In this document: in pieces, positions 60,606 to 64,000 of the stretch
How the letters are laid out: each line of letters starts with the position of its first letter
How positions within the stretch are numbered: position 1 is the stretch's first letter
Origin: Platycnemis pennipes
Taxonomy: Eukaryota; Arthropoda; Insecta; Odonata; Platycnemididae
Direction: 5' to 3'
NCBI GenBank assembly: GCA_933228895.1
Contig: OW121846.1
Location: 49,556,107 to 49,620,106 of the forward strand
DNA length: 64,000 nucleotides
Notes under the pieces: model-generated
Databases searched by the model: none
The model's input: the letters and a program-made list of their open reading frames with translations, nothing else
What the model was told of the DNA's origin: nothing
Position numbers and translations under genes: made by a program

Positions 60606-62189
60606 AAGTTTACTAAAATGAGTAATTGATAGCCATGGACCAATAACGATTACGACCTGAGTTCGTCCAGTACGCACTAAAGCAAATATCATAGGGACTT
60701 TGCAAAAATATTTTTATACAGGCTTTAATTCTAAAGTCAAACCTTAGTTACACAGATGCCGTATGCAAAAAGCATGCAATAAATAAGGCCAAAATAAGAC
60801 AATTTCAGGCGTTTGATAAGGGTTTCAATCTGAATTGGCATATTTGCATTCGTTTCCAGTTTCTCCTCCCTGAAATAAAGTTTTAGTGCCCAAATATCCT
60901 ACTAATGGCATCAGGATTGTGTGTAAAAACTAACGACTCCTAAATTTTTTCTTGGATTTTTGAAGGGGATTCATATCTACTCCCCAAAGATTCATCGCTT
61001 CACCAAGCGAAATTCTAACGTAGTGCATGACGGCCAATTCCATGTTTTGGAAAATAAATCCTACCTGGGTTAAGTTGTTTGCCTTTACACCAAAGACAGC
61101 AAAGAGGGAATAATATATTTACGCTCATATGCATGATAAGGGAACTCATTTTTCCTGCTCTCTTTTATGCCTTATCCCTTTCTGTATCTTGGATCACACC
61201 GACAACGCCTTTAGAAGCATTACTCGCGATGCGCATTGATTTTGTCCTAATGAAAACCAAACTAGCATTTGCATGGCATGGAATCTAAATCCAACCAATA
61301 TGTTTGACGAAATCTTAAGGCAAATGCGGCCAAGGATTCATTACAATGAACCATTTTTTTCACTCACCTTACCTTTTATAACTGTCTTCTGCGACAAAGC
61401 GTACGTTTCTGAAGAGGATTGAAAAATATCGTTGCACTGACAATGATTCAAATTTCATATTTCATTTTTTAATCAATTGTGATCTTGGGAATGAATTAGT
61501 TTAGGTTACGTCTACTCCAATGTATTACTTCCGAATAAAAGGAAGGTCATGTAGAGCTGGCGCTAGGTCACATGTAGTGCAAACGAAAGATAGTCTTTAT
61601 TGGGGTGAGATAGAGAGTATAAACAGTACCTTTTTCCGTTTAACACTTAATTAATTATAGTTACAGTATTTAAGAAAGGCGAATCAAGACAAATAAATAC
61701 AAAATTTAAATACAAATGACGATATAAAAATATTTCGATATTTAAAACATTTGATAGGCAATAATTCTTACATTTTCTAACTACAAATGAGCTGATGGAA
61801 ACTAAAGAGTGCAATGGCATGGTACCCTACAGTGATACGTGTATGAAAAGAGATATAATAAGTGTTGGAAAAAAGATTAATAAAAATAACCTACACGCAG
61901 AAATCACCCGTATAAGAATGGGGATGTTACCTGCGAAATCTATTAGTGGTAACTAATGTTGCGAGATAAATTATGCGTATTACTTATTTAAAAAAATGCA
62001 TGTACCATACCATAAGTAAAGGCTATATTATCCAAACGCATGCGTTTTATAAGAAGTCTGAGGCATTAACGAATTTAATTCTCGTAGCTTACGCTAATGT
62101 TATTGCGCTCATGAGTCTAATATTCCAACAACTTATGTCTTTAGAAATGTGAGGTGTGGCATCCTTTTAAAGATTTCTAGCGATGATAG
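60606..62189. other. No gene seen
   Basis: AT-rich. The short frame at 61079-61288 is unrecognised. Confidence 0.45.
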
Positions 62190-62700
62190 AGAAGATAAAG
62201 AAAAAACGAGGCCCGGCGGAAGAAAGCCGGCGGTAGAGAAACGGGAAAAGGAAGATAACATTTTGTGCAGAGGCTGAAGTGGTCCATTATTTGCATTCGC
62301 GGACGGTGCGTTGGGGAAAAGGAATTCTTGTATCTCTCTAGCGAGCTGTCTACCTCTCCCATTCTGCTGCTTCTTTCACTCCTGCTGAAGCGTTGCCGTG
62401 GCAGAAATATTTCTCCCGAGCCGACATGGGTCTCGAGTGATTTAAATTTACCCAGCAACTTCAATCTTGCGTGTAATTTCCTAGCCCGCAGAGCCCCCCA
62501 ACGAAGTTCTTTCACCACACGAGCGACACTTCCTATACATTCGCGGGAGCTTTGCGGGAAACGCGCTGCTTTCCTTTGTGCAGTGTTCAGTGCTCGATTA
62601 AATCCTTTTCAGTTGCAGCACAAGTACTCGCCGCGGACTAAAGATGACGCCTTACCAGAGCGAAATAACATTGCTATTTTACTTTTCTGATGGAGTACCT
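62190..62700. other. CpG-rich island, possible first exon
   Basis: GGCCCGGCGGAAGAAAGCCGG and ATTCGCGGACGGTGCGTTGG open a moderately GC-rich block. Frames on both strands (62265-62690 plus, 62177-62518 minus) overlap and neither resembles a known domain. Confidence 0.3.
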
Positions 62701-63300
62701 ACCAAAGAAGGCTTCGCCGAATCCCAAATACTTTAACGGAACGTGGAAAATAATGTTTTCGTTTGCACATCCCTTAGGATATATATATTCGTTGCTTTGA
62801 GGTTTGACCTCAATCATAGGTTAATCGACAATACCATATGTGTCTAGGTAATTGATTTTGTGCTTGATTGTAAGGCAACAGGCTGAGGAAGGATAAAAGC
62901 TCTCTTCAAAGACCAAGGGAATACAAAAGGTAACAGAACCTTTAAGAATGACACTACCATCACATAGATGCTTGGCAAAAGTCTCTATTCTGAGAGAAAT
63001 GAGTGAGACCTGGGAGTAAAATACATGTATTTCAATAAAATAAATCCAAAATTATTATCCATTGATCATGATCACGATTCAATGCGCAAAAAAACTGCAT
63101 GCTTTTTCGGCAAAAATCTTTCTGCGTTTCGCAGCATTATCTGAGTCTGAGAAAAATGACAATTAAAAACTAATTGCCTGAAAAGTCTCGTTAGTTTCTT
63201 TTAATAATGATCAATTGAACGGTTCCTAATTGGAAACACGGATCTCGATATCAAAACTCAACCGCTTTATATCATGTCCAGCATAAGTTCTCCATTTATT

Positions 63301-64000
63301 TATACTGACTTATATTTGAATTGAATTGAATTTTTAAATTTATTTTATCCAGTAGCATTACATAAAATATAACAAGACATATATATGCCTATAATTAGCA
63401 CGTGGAGATAATTTAGGGTGTCAGAAGGGTACCTGTATATGACACCCTTACGAACATTGGCACATGTGAACTCGAAGAAAATGAAAAGAAAAAAATGAAA
63501 CAACTTTAATTTTAAACAATGACAGGGAACTTATTCCTCGCAACATAAGGTAATAAAAAATTTATGAAAATAAAGAACAAGACAACACAAAGTGGAATTT
63601 TTTTTACAACAAAAAATCGTAAGTAAAAAACCAGATATAATCAGCAGAAGTATGAATCTACTTCCTCTTTTTGTAACAACCATTTTGTTAATCTTTTAAG
63701 AAAGACAGGTGAACTATTTACATGAATTATATGATATGGCAACAAGTTGTACATTTTGGGCCCTAGATACACTAATGATCTTTTGTACATAGAAATGTTG
63801 GGTTTGGTATACTTTATAAAGTGTTTGTCTCTTGTACTATAAACAGTTTTTTGGATAGTCGTTCCAAACAATATGTGCGTGTGATTAGTGTCCGTATTGC
63901 TAAAGCATAGCAACAGGCTCACTAGGAATCGCTTTAATATCCGTACACTTTCAGATATCTATATGGATTACCAATTTTTTTAAATTTTTTTTGTCAGAAT
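63301..64000 (-). mobile_element. Non-LTR retrotransposon (LINE), 3' end, running off the window
   Basis: A minus-strand reading frame enters by about 63958 and stops at 63641. It ends with the pattern TKPNISMYKRSLVYLGPKMYNLLP...LKRLTKWLL. An R/K-S-x-x-x-x-GP-K-x-(Y/W)N-x-LP segment followed by a basic helix is typical of the extreme C-terminus of jockey/CR1-group LINE polyproteins. About 340 bp of non-coding sequence follows on the minus strand, AT-rich and ending near 63301 with A-rich and TTCAATTCAATTCAAA-like simple repeats, consistent with a LINE 3' UTR and tail. Frame 63641-63922 is part of this. The RT and endonuclease domains would lie beyond position 64000. A stop at 63959-63961 just upstream in the same frame suggests the copy is dead. 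Confidence 0.62.
63417..63449 (-). repeat. Hairpin in the LINE 3' UTR
   Basis: GGGTGTCA and TGACACCC form a perfect 8-bp stem (outer ends about 63417 and 63449) around AGAAGGGTACCTGTATA, which itself contains the palindrome GGTACC. Its place between the stop codon and the 3' tail suggests a structure for template recognition by the element's reverse transcriptase; that role is inference. Confidence 0.45.

Overview
This is eukaryotic, intron- and repeat-dominated DNA. Its one securely recognisable host coding segment is a single minus-strand exon of an ELAV/Hu-family neuronal RNA-binding protein (about 9476-9743). The protein sequence, the kinds of transposon present and the AT-rich, repeat-loaded background fit an arthropod, most likely an insect with a medium to large genome. 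The order cannot be settled from sequence alone. There is no bacterial-style gene packing, operon, CRISPR array or rRNA. Most long reading frames are compositional shadows in GC-rich or AT-rich tracts.

Layout. 1-9.4 kb: intronic or flanking DNA with several decayed tRNA-derived SINEs. 9.48-9.74 kb: the ELAV-like exon with consensus splice sites; the next (3') exon is not visible in the 9.4 kb to its left. 10.4-13.4 kb and 16.5-17.5 kb: CpG-rich, strongly strand-skewed islands lying 5' of that exon on its own strand, hence candidate promoter or first-exon regions. 21.5-27.8 kb: a repeat cluster with a fold-back element, two good SINE copies, a 460-bp imperfect palindrome and a tandem array carrying a recurring CGAAACG motif. 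36.5-46.5 kb: three TTAA-flanked piggyBac-type elements of three families, two with broken transposase genes and one apparently non-autonomous, plus a Penelope-like retroelement tail between the first two. 48.9-50.1 kb: a short, broken hAT element. 56.4-60.6 kb: more SINEs, a nested hairpin, a degenerate 142-153 bp tandem repeat and a 120-bp-arm inverted repeat with a hammerhead-like core in each arm. 62.2-62.7 kb: another GC-rich island. 63.3-64 kb: the 3' end of a minus-strand LINE running off the window.

The genes do not form a pathway. The picture is one host gene with very long introns or intergenic flanks, filled by class I elements (LINE, Penelope-like, SINE) and class II elements (piggyBac, hAT, fold-back). 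The most interesting material is the set of compact elements built around a CTGA...GAAAC core, the co-occurrence of three piggyBac families, and the abundant tRNA-derived SINE family (about 15 copies or pieces in both orientations). No function was tested; all family calls rest on motif recognition by eye.
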